In this document: one piece after another, positions 1 to 9,790 of the stretch
Layout of the letters: the number at the start of each line of letters is the position of its first letter
How positions within the stretch are numbered: position 1 is the stretch's first letter
DNA from: Chitinimonas arctica
Lineage (GTDB): Bacteria > Pseudomonadota > Gammaproteobacteria > Burkholderiales > Chitinimonadaceae
Assembly: GCF_007431345.1 (NCBI RefSeq)
Contig: NZ_CP041730.1
Location: 620,001 to 684,000 of the forward strand
Direction: 5' to 3'
DNA: 64,000 nt
Made by a program: the position numbers and the translations under genes
The notes under the pieces: generated by a model
Seen by the model: the letters and a program-made list of their open reading frames with translations, nothing else
What the model was told of the DNA's origin: nothing
The model's database searches: none

Positions 1-35
1 CCGCCTTGCTGCGCGAGTTTGTGAAGGACTTATAA
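1..35 (+). CDS. C-terminal tail of upstream gene, possibly a RelE/HigB-type toxin (partial)
   Basis: Only the last codons are inside the window, in frame 3, reading ALLREFVKDL with TAA at 33-35. The stop is two bases before the ATG of the next gene, so the two are translationally close. A gene in this position next to a HigA/NadS-like antitoxin is usually its RelE/HigB-superfamily toxin, but this short tail cannot prove it. Confidence 0.3.
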   Translation, partial: ALLREFVKDL

Positions 36-37
36 CG

Positions 38-331
38 ATGGAAAAAATCATGTTTGACGAACTGGTGCAAAGCCTGCAAGAAGCCAGGTCCATCGCTCGC
101 GGCGATGCCCCGGCCTCGCGCCGATTCAGGGTTTCACCACCTGATGCCAAGGCAATACGCGAACAAACCGGCCTGTCCCAAAGCGAGTTTGCCCGTTTAA
201 TGCAGGTGAGTATCAAGACATTGCAAAACTGGGAGCAACACCGCCGCAACCCAACGGGTCCGGCTGCTGCGTTGCTTAGGATTGTGATGACAGCACCCGA
301 GGTAGTACTCAACTCGCAGTTGGAAAAGTAG
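38..331 (+). CDS. XRE-family helix-turn-helix protein, HigA/NadS-like antitoxin
   Basis: This 97-residue protein has an unstructured N-terminus and then a Cro/C1-type helix-turn-helix from about residue 45 (REQTGLSQSEFARLMQVS, then IKTLQNWEQ). The second part is the recognition helix typical of HigA and NadS antitoxins. The family represses its own operon and neutralises a RelE-fold mRNA endonuclease encoded just upstream; here a gene stops two bases before this start. AAGGA at 24-28 gives a usable ribosome site for the ATG at 38. A second Met (codon 5) is a possible alternative start. The DNA-binding fold is clear from sequence; the antitoxin role is inferred from size and gene order. Confidence 0.7.
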   Translation: MEKIMFDELVQSLQEARSIARGDAPASRRFRVSPPDAKAIREQTGLSQSEFARLMQVSIKTLQNWEQHRRNPTGPAAALLRIVMTAPEVVLNSQLEK

Positions 332-850
332 CCTTCACCAGCGCAACACACAATCGAGGCGGCGACGGTTTGCAGATCGGGTTTGCCGGCGAAAGCACCC
401 CTCACCTAGCCCTGCTCAAAAAACAGGCGCCCCGGCGTATACCACTACCCACCAACACCTTAGCCGACTTGTTCCAAAGTTATGCCAGTACTTACCCACA
501 GTGGATGTGGACAGCTTTGACCTCCGATCAAGGCTGGGCTGGCACCGGCATGGCTCCCAGCCCCTCGAGCGGCAACGGATTTACCGCACGTACATTTACC
601 CAGCCAGCATAACCACCGCCATACCAGCCACGCCCTAATTTGGGTCCAAAGCGGACTCATCTGTAAGCAAGTGGCCTGCTTATTCTGTGGGTAAGTGGTA
701 TTAGACAACCGGTAGTCAGCGCGGTATTGAGTACATCCGTCCTGCTTACTACGGTGAAGCGACCGGCGGGTCCCTGTGGGTCCGCCGGGCTCGCATGCGT
801 CGGCGCGCATTACGGATAAGCCGACGTATTCACCTAGTTCAGGAGGAATC
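332..850. other. Non-coding stretch before the M23 peptidase gene
   Basis: I find no convincing gene here. It holds an exact 12-base inverted repeat (ACTTACCCACAG at 490-501, complement at 685-696), a small TAAGCA/TGCTTA hairpin at 664-682, and a stronger hairpin with CCGGCGG at 763-769 pairing to CCGCCGG at 782-788. The last sits about 60 bases before the M23 start, so it would lie in that gene's leader. No poly-T tract follows it. A TTG-initiated 80-codon frame at 370-612 has no ribosome site or recognisable motif. Confidence 0.5.
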
Positions 851-2068
851 ATGTCGAATCGCTATCTACCGAAATTGCTCTGCACCGCCAGTCTGCTCGG
901 AATCTGTATCAACGGTCCGCTCCGTGCCGCCGAAGCCTCGAAGCCGGATAATAGTTTACGACAGGCGGCCAATACGGCGTTTTCCGCCCACACGGTGAAA
1001 TCCCTGGCCGACGCCCCTACGTCGGACGATACCCTGGTCGAGGTGCTGGCCGGCGCCGTACCGGGCTGGGCTTTCGGTTCGGTAACCCAAGTCATCAACG
1101 ACGGCCGCGATGCTGCACCAGTGTCGCTACTCTACCTGGCACAGCGCACCGCAGGTGGCTGGAAGCTCGGACTGGAAGGGAGCGACAGCTTCTTTTCCTT
1201 ACTGGAATCGGTTCCCGACCAGGTCTTGAGCCGCGCTGAAAAAGCCACCTTTCGCAGCCAGCGCGCTGCGCTCAAGCAGTTGGCCGGGGTGGAGACCGGC
1301 CTGGGCCTGCCTTGGCCCAAGGGTGCATCCTGGCGGCTGACCGGCGGTCCGCACGGCAATAGCGGCAGTAGCCGGCCCTACGATTCGATCGACCTGGCGG
1401 GCGGCGACGGGCGGGTGTTGGCGCCGCGAAATGGCCGCATCTACAAGAGTTGTATCCGGAATGGCAGCGCGCTGGTGACCCTGGTACACGACAATGGCTA
1501 TTCCACACGCTACTACCATATGGAAAGCCTCACCAATGTCGCCGATGGCACCATGCTCGCCACCGGCGCCTATCTGGGCCATATCGCCAATGGGCTGCCC
1601 TGCGGCGGCTCCAGTAGCGGTGCCCATGTCCATTACTCCTTGACCCGCAACGGCAATGCCGAGCCTTTCAACAACAAACTGGTGGGCGGCTGGCAATTCT
1701 TCGAGGGGAGCAGCCCCTACCAGGGCTACGCCTTACGCAGGAATGTCCGGGTAAATGTCGGTGGCTATCTGATCAACGATGGTCCCAATCCAGGGCCCGG
1801 GCCCGACCCCGAACCGATGGTCGTAATCGTTCGCGCACCCAATGGCGCCAAGGTCAATCTGTACAAATCGCCCCAGCTCAGCGCCACGGTGCTGGGCACC
1901 GCCGGCCATGGCGAGTCCGTGAAAATCGTTTGCCATGCCTATGGCGATGCGGTGCAGGGAAATTGGGGCTCGACCAAGCTGTGGAACCGCTTGACCACGA
2001 ACGCCTGGGTCAGCGATGGCCATGTAGAGACGGGCAGCAACAATCCGGTAGTGCCTGCATGTCCGTAA
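851..2068 (+). CDS. Secreted LasA-type M23 metallopeptidase with C-terminal SH3-like domain
   Basis: The ATG at 851 is preceded by a perfect AGGAGG at 841-846, so the longer in-frame extension starting at 776 is rejected. Residues 1-25 form a signal peptide ending near RAAEA. The catalytic domain (about 150-300) carries the zinc ligands of the LasA/staphylolysin group: H168 in GPHGNSG, D181 in DSIDLAGG thirteen residues later, and H259/H261 in AHVHY. LasA cleaves glycine-rich peptide bonds in elastin and in peptidoglycan cross-bridges. After a Pro-rich linker (PNPGPGPDPEP) the last 85 residues resemble a bacterial SH3 cell-wall binding domain. With the M9, M4, M12A and M60 enzymes further on, it adds to a set of exported proteases. 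The mature enzyme is probably extracellular; the substrate is unknown. Confidence 0.88.
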   Translation: MSNRYLPKLLCTASLLGICINGPLRAAEASKPDNSLRQAANTAFSAHTVKSLADAPTSDDTLVEVLAGAVPGWAFGSVTQVINDGRDAAPVSLLYLAQRTAGGWKLGLEGSDSFFSLLESVPDQVLSRAEKATFRSQRAALKQLAGVETGLGLPWPKGASWRLTGGPHGNSGSSRPYDSIDLAGGDGRVLAPRNGRIYKSCIRNGSALVTLVHDNGYSTRYYHMESLTNVADGTMLATGAYLGHIANGLPCGGSSSGAHVHYSLTRNGNAEPFNNKLVGGWQFFEGSSPYQGYALRRNVRVNVGGYLINDGPNPGPGPDPEPMVVIVRAPNGAKVNLYKSPQLSATVLGTAGHGESVKIVCHAYGDAVQGNWGSTKLWNRLTTNAWVSDGHVETGSNNPVVPACP

Positions 2069-2130
2069 TCGGTTAGTTCACGCGGACTACGCGGCCTGTC
2101 GGTATCCGCCGGCGGGCCGCTTCGAGCGGG

Positions 2131-2574
2131 CTATTGGGTCGAACGCTGATCGACCAGAATCCAGTTGAGGCCGGTATTGTTGACCACCTTGCTCATGGCG
2201 AGCAGATCGACCGGCTTGATGACGTAGCAAGTGGCGCCCAACTCCCGCGCCATCAGGATGTCGCACTCCAGATCGGAAGTGGTCATGACTACCACCGGAA
2301 TATGCTTGGTGCGCTCATCGGCCTTCAGAATGGCCAATACCTCGGTACCGTCCACGCGCGGCATATTCAAGTCCAGCAGGATCAGCCCCGGCAGCTCGGG
2401 CGTGCGCTGCGCGAACGCCTCGCGGCAATAGATAAAGTCCAGCGCCTCCAAGCCATCCTTTACCCAGGTGAGCGCATTGGCGAAATTGCTTTCGCGCAGC
2501 AGCTCCATGCTCAATTCGGCGTCGTGAGGATCGTCTTCCACCAGCAAAATATGGGTTGGCTGCTGTGCTTGCAT
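2131..2574 (-). CDS. Stand-alone response regulator (Rcp1-like receiver domain)
   Basis: A 147-residue single receiver domain with no output domain. It shows the acidic pocket (LLVEDDPHDAEL near the N-terminus), the phospho-acceptor Asp in LILLDLNMPRVDG, a Thr in VVMTTSD and the conserved Lys in YVIKPVD. The insertion-containing alpha2-alpha3 region and FxxxxxNWILV-type C-terminus fit the Rcp1 group, which receives phosphate from phytochrome-like or hybrid histidine kinases. The start at 2574 (MQAQQPTHI) has AGGAG just upstream; the 18-codon extension to 2628 does not look like part of the fold. No kinase gene adjoins it, so the partner is elsewhere. It converges with the M23 gene. Confidence 0.85.
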   Translation of the reverse strand: MQAQQPTHILLVEDDPHDAELSMELLRESNFANALTWVKDGLEALDFIYCREAFAQRTPELPGLILLDLNMPRVDGTEVLAILKADERTKHIPVVVMTTSDLECDILMARELGATCYVIKPVDLLAMSKVVNNTGLNWILVDQRSTQ

Positions 2575-2748
2575 CGGTTCACTCCTGCTGCCACAGACTT
2601 GGCAGATACCGTTTTGATGGTGAATCACGCGCTTTGTTCGGCGGGCACGCGCGAATGTCTCACCAAATAGTAGGACAAGTGCGAAGGCTCGGCTGCGTGG
2701 GAAGCACCGAACAAGCTCGCCAAATCCGACCTTACCTACCGTAGCAAT

Positions 2749-3522
2749 TCAAGTGCCGGCCTGCCCGGCGACGAACACCCGGGTACCCGCCTCGCGCAAG
2801 GCCGCACCCAAGTGTTCCGGTACCGGCATATCGGTGAACAGGCAATCGACCTGGGACAGGTGTCCCAGCCTGACCAAGGCTTCACGGCTGAACTTGGTAT
2901 GGTCGGCCACCAGCCAGACCTGGCGAGACTGCTCGATGATGGTCTGGGCGACCTTGACCTCCTGATAGTCGAAATCGCGCAGCGTTCCGTCCGCCTCGAT
3001 GCTGGAGACACCGATGATGCCGATATCCACCTTGAACTGGCGGATGAAATCGACCGTCGCCTCGCCCACCACGCCACGGTCCCGGTTGCGCACCACGCCA
3101 CCGGCCACGATGACCTCGCAATCGGGATTCGCCGACAGGGTCATGGCCACGTTCAGGTTATTGGTGACCACATGCAGGCCGCGGTGGTGCAACAGGGCAT
3201 TGGCCACCGCCTCGGTGGTGGTGCCGATATTGATGATCAGCGAGCGGTCGTGGGCCAGCTCGCTGGCCACCAGCTGCGCGATCCTTTGCTTGGCTTCGCT
3301 ATTGAGTACCTGCCGCTGCGGATAGGCGATGTTCTGCACGCTGGACGGCAGTCCGACGCCGCCGTGATAGCGCCGCACCAGCTCTTCTTCCTCCAACTGG
3401 CTGACATCGCGCCGGATGGTTTGCATGGTGACGCCGAAGTGGGTCGCCAATGCCTCCACCGATACGAAGCCGCAGCTGCGTACCCGTTCCAGCAGTTCCA
3501 TTTGCCTCGGGTTCAAGGGCAT
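2749..3522 (-). CDS. glpR: Glycerol-3-phosphate regulon repressor, DeoR family
   Basis: This 257-residue protein begins with a DeoR winged helix (MPLNPRQMELLERVRSCGFVSVEALA, then FGVTMQTIRRDVSQLEEEELVRRYHGG). A DeoR sugar-phosphate sensor domain follows, including the INIGTTTEAVANAL phosphate-binding loop and the GVSSIEADGTLRDFDYQEV segment. GlpR of this type represses glp genes and is released by glycerol 3-phosphate. It is divergent from glpD across 195 bases that contain repeated AAACGAA boxes, the expected placement for a repressor controlling both directions. AAGGA precedes the ATG. The identity rests on family plus location and is strong. Confidence 0.92.
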   Translation of the reverse strand: MPLNPRQMELLERVRSCGFVSVEALATHFGVTMQTIRRDVSQLEEEELVRRYHGGVGLPSSVQNIAYPQRQVLNSEAKQRIAQLVASELAHDRSLIINIGTTTEAVANALLHHRGLHVVTNNLNVAMTLSANPDCEVIVAGGVVRNRDRGVVGEATVDFIRQFKVDIGIIGVSSIEADGTLRDFDYQEVKVAQTIIEQSRQVWLVADHTKFSREALVRLGHLSQVDCLFTDMPVPEHLGAALREAGTRVFVAGQAGT

Positions 3523-3606
3523 GTCCTTTTTCGATCAGGTACGGGCGACTATAAGTGCAATTACTCGGAAAGCGATAGATCATGTTGTTCAAATTGGTTA
3601 ATCGCA

Positions 3607-3626
3607 CAAAAACGAACAAAAACGAA
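3607..3626. promoter_or_regulatory. Tandem operator-like repeat between glpR and glpD
   Basis: CAAAAACGAA occurs twice head to tail with no gap (3607-3616 and 3617-3626). A third related copy, ATAAACGAA, is at 3682-3690, 28 bases before the glpD start. DeoR-family repressors often bind short direct repeats, and the location between the divergent glpR and glpD makes these candidate GlpR sites. Binding itself is inference. Confidence 0.55.
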
Positions 3627-3717
3627 AAGTTCCTTGCCACAACGAAGTCTGTTTTAGTACATTTGCATGGTTAAGTGAGACATAAACGAATATCAGCGCC
3701 AGCCAGAGGAGAACACG

Positions 3718-5259
3718 GTGGAAGCAAGCGAATATGATGTTGTCGTAGTGGGAGGCGGCATCAATGGCGCCGGCATCGCTCGCGACGCGGCCGGTCGCGG
3801 CTTGTCCGTGTTGCTTTGCGAAAAAGACGATCTGGCGCGGCACACTTCCTCGGCCAGCACCAAGCTGATCCATGGCGGTTTGCGTTATCTGGAATATTAC
3901 GAATTCGGCCTGGTGCGCAAGGCCCTGCAAGAGCGTGAAGTCTTGCTCAAGGCGGCGCCGCATATCATGTGGCCGCTGCGCTTCGTCATGCCGCACGACA
4001 AGCATCTGCGTCCGGGCTGGATGATACGGGCCGGTCTATTCCTATATGACCACTTGGCCCGCCGCCAGATCCTGCCCGGTTCGAGCGGCATCGACCTGCG
4101 CCGGCATGAGGCCGGCAAGCCCTTGCAGGCACGCTTTGGCAAGGGTTTCGTCTATTCCGACGGCTGGGTGCAGGACGCCCGGCTGGTCACCCTCTGCGCC
4201 ATGGACGCCCGCGAACGCGGCGCCACCATCCTGACCCGCACCGCCTGCGTCGGTGCACAGCGTAGCGAAGGCAGCTGGCGTATCGCCTTGCGCGATGCTT
4301 CCGGCGCGGAACGCACCGTGGGGGCCAGGGTACTGGTCAATGCCGCCGGCCCCTGGGTGGGGGATTTCCTGTCGCAGGTGGCGCAGGTCAAGTCCGCCCG
4401 CCGGGTCCGGCTGGTCAAGGGAAGCCATATCGTGGTGAAGAAGCTGTACGAGCATCCCTATGCCTATATCTTCCAGAACCCGGACAAACGCATCATCTTC
4501 GCGATTCCCTACGAGCAGGATTTCACGCTGATCGGCACCACCGACCTGGAATACCGTGGCGCCGCCGACCAGGTCGCCATCGACGCCGACGAAACTGCCT
4601 ACCTGTGCGAGATGGCCAGCCGCTATTTCAGCAAGCCCGTCGTGCCGGCCGACGTGGTCTGGAACTATTCCGGCGTGCGGCCCTTGCTGGATGACGAATC
4701 GGCCGATGCTTCCGGCGTGACCCGCGATTACGACCTGGTCATGGACCAGGGCGGCGCGCCCATGCTGTCGGTGTTCGGTGGCAAGATCACCACCTTCCGG
4801 AAGCTGGCCGAGGAGGCCGCCGACCTGTTGCAGGAACAGCTGGGCAAAGGCAGCGGGGCTTGGACCGCGCGTGCCACATTGCCCGGCGGCGATCTGCCCG
4901 GCGGCGATTTCGGTAAATTTCTCGAAAGTCTGCGCCAGGCCCATCCCTGGCTGCCGGCCACGCTGGCACAACGCTATGCGCGTGCTTATGGCAGCCGCAC
5001 GGAGGCCATGCTGTCCGGCGCTCGTTCGCTGGAGGAGCTGGGCGAAGAGGTACTGCCTGGCTTGTATGAAGCCGAAATCCACTACCTGCATCGGCAGGAA
5101 TGGGCCTGCAGCGCCGAGGATATTCTCTGGCGCCGATCCAAGCTGGGCCTGCATGTACCGGCCGATGGCGGAGAAATACTGGCGCGTTGGTTGGCAGAGC
5201 ATGTTGTAAATGTGACAAAATCGAAAGATTCGCCGCAAATCGCACCCACGGGCCATTAA
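3718..5259 (+). CDS. glpD: FAD-dependent glycerol-3-phosphate dehydrogenase (aerobic)
   Basis: GlpD oxidises sn-glycerol 3-phosphate to dihydroxyacetone phosphate at the inner membrane and passes electrons to ubiquinone. The 513-residue length is normal. The N-terminus has the dinucleotide motif VVVVGGGINGAGIARDAAGRG, followed by the family motifs CEKDDLARHTSSASTKLIHGG and LRYLEYYEF, then NAAGPWV and a C-terminal substrate-domain region with GGKITTFRKLAEEA. It starts with GTG at 3718, with AGAGGAGA as ribosome site. The regulatory repeats lie just upstream and the ABC importer genes follow after 111 bases. DHAP made here would feed TpiA, encoded at 14944. Confidence 0.95.
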   Translation: MEASEYDVVVVGGGINGAGIARDAAGRGLSVLLCEKDDLARHTSSASTKLIHGGLRYLEYYEFGLVRKALQEREVLLKAAPHIMWPLRFVMPHDKHLRPGWMIRAGLFLYDHLARRQILPGSSGIDLRRHEAGKPLQARFGKGFVYSDGWVQDARLVTLCAMDARERGATILTRTACVGAQRSEGSWRIALRDASGAERTVGARVLVNAAGPWVGDFLSQVAQVKSARRVRLVKGSHIVVKKLYEHPYAYIFQNPDKRIIFAIPYEQDFTLIGTTDLEYRGAADQVAIDADETAYLCEMASRYFSKPVVPADVVWNYSGVRPLLDDESADASGVTRDYDLVMDQGGAPMLSVFGGKITTFRKLAEEAADLLQEQLGKGSGAWTARATLPGGDLPGGDFGKFLESLRQAHPWLPATLAQRYARAYGSRTEAMLSGARSLEELGEEVLPGLYEAEIHYLHRQEWACSAEDILWRRSKLGLHVPADGGEILARWLAEHVVNVTKSKDSPQIAPTGH

Positions 5260-5370
5260 GCGTACCTTGTCGCGCCCGGCATTGAATTTTTCAGCATCCC
5301 CGCTCGGCGATGAATGGCAAGCCGTGCGGGATGACGTACACGTCCGCGACGGACAATGGAGACAAGCACC

Positions 5371-6480
<1,110 letters not shown>

Positions 6481-6494
6481 CAGGAGACAGGACC

Positions 6495-7565
6495 ATGGCA
6501 AGAATAGAACTGGCCGGGCTCGGTCACCGCTACCCCGGCAACGAGGCTTACTCGCTGCAACCGCAGACCATGGTGTGGGAGGACGGTGGTGCCTATGCGC
6601 TATTGGGTCCTTCCGGCTGCGGCAAGACCACCCTGCTGAATATCATCTCCGGCCTGCTGATCCCCAGCGAGGGCAAAGTGCTGTTCGATGGCCGCGACGT
6701 CACCGCGCTACCTACCGAAAAACGCAATATCGCCCAGGTTTTCCAGTTCCCGGTCATCTACGACACGATGACGGTGTTCGACAATCTGGCCTTCCCGCTG
6801 CGCAATCGCAAGATGCCCGAAAAGGAAGTGCGCAGCCGGGTGCAGGAGATTGCCGAGATCCTCGATCTGAGCGGCGAGTTGAAGCGTCGCGCCAGTGGCC
6901 TCTCGGCCGAGGAAAAGCAGATCATTTCGCTCGGCCGCGGGCTGGTGCGCAAGGACGTGGCGGCCGTGCTGTTCGACGAGCCGCTGACGGTGATCGACCC
7001 GCATGTGAAGTGGCTGCTGCGGCGCCAGCTCAAGCTGATCCACCACCAACTCAAGCTGTCGCTGATCTATGTCACCCACGACCAGATCGAGGCACTTACC
7101 TTCGCCGACCAGGTGGTGGTGATGTACGAGGGCCAGGTGGTGCAAATGGGTACGCCGCAGGATCTGTTCGAGACGCCGGCCCATACCTTCGTCGGTCACT
7201 TTATCGGCAGTCCCGGCATGAATCTGCTGCCGTGCGAACTGAATGGCGACTCCATCCGCCTGGGCGAGCAGTCCTTGTCGCTGGAAAAGCCGCTGGCCAC
7301 CCGGCTGGCCCAGGTCGGCCAGGCACTGACCCTGGGGGTGCGGCCGGAATTCATTCGGCTTGCCGCACCGGGCGCCACCGCCTTGGACGCCGAGGTGGTC
7401 AAGCTGGAAGACCTGGGTACCGTCAAGTTGCTGACCGTGCAGTTGGCCGGCCAGTTGCTGCGGGTCAAGCTGGGCGAACACGAGAGCGTGGCCGGGCCCC
7501 GCGTACGGCTAGACTTCGATCCCGCCCGCACCATGTACTACGCCGCTGGCCAGCGTGTGGCCTGA
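6495..7565 (+). CDS. glpT: Glycerol ABC transporter ATP-binding protein GlpT (ABC type)
   Basis: Second ATPase of the importer, 356 residues; not the E. coli GlpT antiporter of the same name. Walker A is GPSGCGKT at 38-45, Walker B is AVLFDEPLTVID and the H-loop is intact (YVTHDQ, H195). The signature is degenerate: LSAEEKQ from residue 136 instead of LSGGQ. It therefore complements GlpS, whose signature is intact but whose H-loop is not. A TOBE domain fills the C-terminus. The ATG at 6495 follows CAGGAGACAGGACC. It is the middle of a tight operon, with the first permease gene starting 15 bases downstream. Confidence 0.9.
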   Translation: MARIELAGLGHRYPGNEAYSLQPQTMVWEDGGAYALLGPSGCGKTTLLNIISGLLIPSEGKVLFDGRDVTALPTEKRNIAQVFQFPVIYDTMTVFDNLAFPLRNRKMPEKEVRSRVQEIAEILDLSGELKRRASGLSAEEKQIISLGRGLVRKDVAAVLFDEPLTVIDPHVKWLLRRQLKLIHHQLKLSLIYVTHDQIEALTFADQVVVMYEGQVVQMGTPQDLFETPAHTFVGHFIGSPGMNLLPCELNGDSIRLGEQSLSLEKPLATRLAQVGQALTLGVRPEFIRLAAPGATALDAEVVKLEDLGTVKLLTVQLAGQLLRVKLGEHESVAGPRVRLDFDPARTMYYAAGQRVA

Positions 7566-7580
7566 GCGAAGGAAGAATAG

Positions 7581-8462
7581 ATGAAACCCCTCAATAACAA
7601 GGCCTGGCTGCTGGTTCTGCCGGTGGTGTTGTGTGTGGCCTTCTCGGCCATCATCCCGCTGATGACCGTGGTCAATTATTCGGTACAGGACATCCTCAGC
7701 CCCGACCAGAAGGTCTTCGTCGGCACCGAATGGTTCAAGACCGTGCTGCGCGACCCCGAGCTGCATGGCGCGCTGCTGCGCCAGCTGATCTTCTCCGCAA
7801 CCGTGCTGGCCATCGAAATCCCGCTGGGCATCATGCTGGCGCTGGCCCTGCCGGCCGCCGGCTGGCGCTCCTCGCTGGCCCTGGTGCTGCTGGCCATGCC
7901 GCTGCTGATTCCGCAGAACGTGGTCGGCACCATCTGGCAGATCTACGGACGTACCGATATCGGCCTGGCCGGCGTCATGCTGAGCAAGCTGGGACTGGAC
8001 TACAACTACGCCTCGCATTCGCTGGATGCCTGGCTGACCGTGGTGGTGATGGATATCTGGCACTGGACGCCGCTGGTTGCCTTGCTGGCCTTCGCCGGCC
8101 TGCGCGCCATCCCGGAAGCCTATTACCAGGCCGCCCGCATCGATGGCGCCTCGCGCTGGGCGGTATTCCGCTTTATCCAGCTGCCCAAGATGCGCGGCGT
8201 GCTGCTGATCGGTCTGCTGTTGCGCTTCATGGATAGCTTCATGATCTACACCGAACCCTTCGTGCTGACCGGCGGCGGCCCCGGCAATGCCACTACCTTC
8301 CTCAGCCAGTACCTGACCCAGAAAGCGGTCGGCCAATTCGACCTCGGCCCGGCAGCGGCTTTCTCGCTGATCTACTTCCTTATCATCCTGCTGGCTTGTT
8401 TCGTGTTCTACACGCTGATACAGAACGCCGGCAGCAGCGATCAGCCCAAGACGGAGGCCTGA
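7581..8462 (+). CDS. glpP: Glycerol ABC transporter permease GlpP
   Basis: A 293-residue inner-membrane protein of the MalF/UgpA class with about six hydrophobic segments, starting with a helix at residues 8-30 (AWLLVLPVVLCVAFSAIIPLM). The EAA loop that docks on the ATPases is seen as EAYYQAARIDGASRWAVFRFIQLP. Together with GlpQ it forms the translocation channel. GAAGGAAG precedes the ATG at 7581. The next gene starts two bases after its stop, indicating translational coupling. Assignment rests on the operon context and the binding-protein-dependent permease signature. Confidence 0.9.
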   Translation: MKPLNNKAWLLVLPVVLCVAFSAIIPLMTVVNYSVQDILSPDQKVFVGTEWFKTVLRDPELHGALLRQLIFSATVLAIEIPLGIMLALALPAAGWRSSLALVLLAMPLLIPQNVVGTIWQIYGRTDIGLAGVMLSKLGLDYNYASHSLDAWLTVVVMDIWHWTPLVALLAFAGLRAIPEAYYQAARIDGASRWAVFRFIQLPKMRGVLLIGLLLRFMDSFMIYTEPFVLTGGGPGNATTFLSQYLTQKAVGQFDLGPAAAFSLIYFLIILLACFVFYTLIQNAGSSDQPKTEA

Positions 8463-8464
8463 CC

Positions 8465-9262
8465 ATGAAAAAACGCTACTTCGGCCTGATGCTCTATCTG
8501 CTGTTCACCATCCTGCCCATCTATTGGATGTTGAATATGTCATTGAAGACCAATGACGAGATCAGCGGCAGCTTCACCCTTTGGCCCAAGCTGGTGACCT
8601 TCGCCAACTACCAGGCCATCCTGACCGATCCGTCCTGGTACAGCGGCTATGTCAATTCGATGATCTATGTGGCCATCAATACGGTGCTGTCGCTGGCGGT
8701 GGCCTTGCCGGCCGCCTACGCGTTCTCCCGTTACCGCTTCCTGGGCGACAAGCATCTGTTCTTCTGGCTGCTGACCAACCGCATGAGCCCGCCGGCGGTC
8801 TTCCTGCTGCCTTTCTTCCAGCTGTATTCCAGCGTCAATCTGTTCGACACCCATATCGCGGTCGCCCTGGCCCATATGCTGTTCAACGTGCCGCTGGCGG
8901 TGTGGATCCTGGAAGGCTTCATGTCCGGCATACCGCGCGAGATCGACGAAACCGCCTATATCGACGGCTACAGCTTTCCGCGCTTCTTCGTGCGCATCTT
9001 TATCCCCTTGATCGGCGCCGGCATCGGCGTCACCGCCTTCTTCTGCTTTATGTTCAGCTGGGTGGAACTGCTGCTGGCGCGCACCCTGACCTCGGTCAAT
9101 GCCAAGCCCATCGTCGCCATCATGACCCGTACCGTCAGTGCCGCCGGCATGGACTGGGGCGTACTGGCAGCCGCCGGGATACTGACCATCGTGCCGGGCG
9201 CGCTGGTGATCTATTTCGTCCGCAACTACATCGCCAAGGGCTTTGCCATGGGCCGGGTCTAA
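8465..9262 (+). CDS. glpQ: Glycerol ABC transporter permease GlpQ (ABC type)
   Basis: A 265-residue permease of the MalG/UgpE class with six predicted membrane spans; the EAA loop reads EIDETAYIDGYSFPRFFVRIFIPL. The ATG at 8465 has GACGGAGG upstream within the end of glpP, two bases after the glpP stop. It is the second half of the membrane channel. It is not the periplasmic phosphodiesterase called GlpQ in E. coli. A 238-base gap rich in hairpins separates it from glpU, unlike the compact spacing upstream. Confidence 0.9.
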   Translation: MKKRYFGLMLYLLFTILPIYWMLNMSLKTNDEISGSFTLWPKLVTFANYQAILTDPSWYSGYVNSMIYVAINTVLSLAVALPAAYAFSRYRFLGDKHLFFWLLTNRMSPPAVFLLPFFQLYSSVNLFDTHIAVALAHMLFNVPLAVWILEGFMSGIPREIDETAYIDGYSFPRFFVRIFIPLIGAGIGVTAFFCFMFSWVELLLARTLTSVNAKPIVAIMTRTVSAAGMDWGVLAAAGILTIVPGALVIYFVRNYIAKGFAMGRV

Positions 9263-9322
9263 GGTGCCCAAGCTCGATTCGCGCTCCGCACGAGCGTCAG
9301 CGAGGCTCCCTCGCGGCGGGTG

Positions 9323-9358
9323 CGTGGTTGTAGGTGCCGCAGGCACCGTACAACCACG
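9323..9358. repeat. Strong intercistronic hairpin downstream of glpQ
   Basis: The left arm CGTGGTTGTAGGTGCC (9323-9338) pairs with 9342-9358 across a three-base GCA loop, with a single bulged C. There is no following T tract, so it looks like an RNA-stabilising or processing element and not an intrinsic terminator. Confidence 0.6.
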
Positions 9359-9359
9359 G

Positions 9360-9395
9360 CCTACTCCTTGCGGGTACGAGGGCGGGGGGAGTAGG
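9360..9395. repeat. Second intercistronic hairpin between glpQ and glpU
   Basis: CCTACTCC at 9360-9367 is an exact inverted repeat of GGAGTAGG at 9388-9395, with a 20-base G-rich loop. It follows the previous hairpin after one base. Confidence 0.45.
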
Positions 9396-9440
9396 AATAA
9401 ATCAAGCGGAACGACGATTCAGACTGTTTTAGGCGGTTAA

Positions 9441-9459
9441 CACCCGGCTCCGCCGGGTG
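9441..9459. repeat. Third intercistronic hairpin upstream of glpU
   Basis: CACCCGGC (9441-9448) pairs perfectly with GCCGGGTG (9452-9459) around a three-base loop, 42 bases before the glpU start. No T run follows. Confidence 0.5.
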
Positions 9460-9500
9460 CTGAACTGAACGTTCAGGAATAGCAAAGGGAGTTAAATGTT

Positions 9501-9773
9501 ATGGAATGGATGGCTTGGACTACGCCCGTGGCGGTGTTCTTCAGCGCGATCGCACTGATGCTGATCGGCATGACCGTCTGGGAACTACTTAGCCCCACGG
9601 TGGCACGGCGCGGCCTGCTGCCGCTGACCACCACCCGCGGCGACCGCCTCTTCCTGGGCCTGCTCAGCGCGGCCTACGTCAACCTGGCCTGGGCCGGCTT
9701 GAGCGATCTGCCGCAGTGGTACGGCACCGGAGGCTCCTTTGTGCTCCTGCTGCTGATCATGCGCTGGGGCTGA
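9501..9773 (+). CDS. glpU: Small membrane protein GlpU (DUF2160)
   Basis: A 90-residue protein with two to three hydrophobic segments (about residues 10-30, 50-66 and 76-88). In Rhizobium-type glycerol importer operons a small DUF2160 membrane protein, GlpU, is encoded at this position between the permeases and the binding protein, and this one fits in size, hydrophobicity and place. Its biochemical role is not established. AAGGGAG at 9485-9491 lies nine bases before the ATG. Confidence 0.8.
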   Translation: MEWMAWTTPVAVFFSAIALMLIGMTVWELLSPTVARRGLLPLTTTRGDRLFLGLLSAAYVNLAWAGLSDLPQWYGTGGSFVLLLLIMRWG

Positions 9774-9790
9774 AAGACCGATTACGACAA

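Noticed and set aside
370..612. TTG-initiated 80-codon frame
   Set aside because: No Shine-Dalgarno site, no hydrophobic or domain pattern, and it overlaps the inverted-repeat region.
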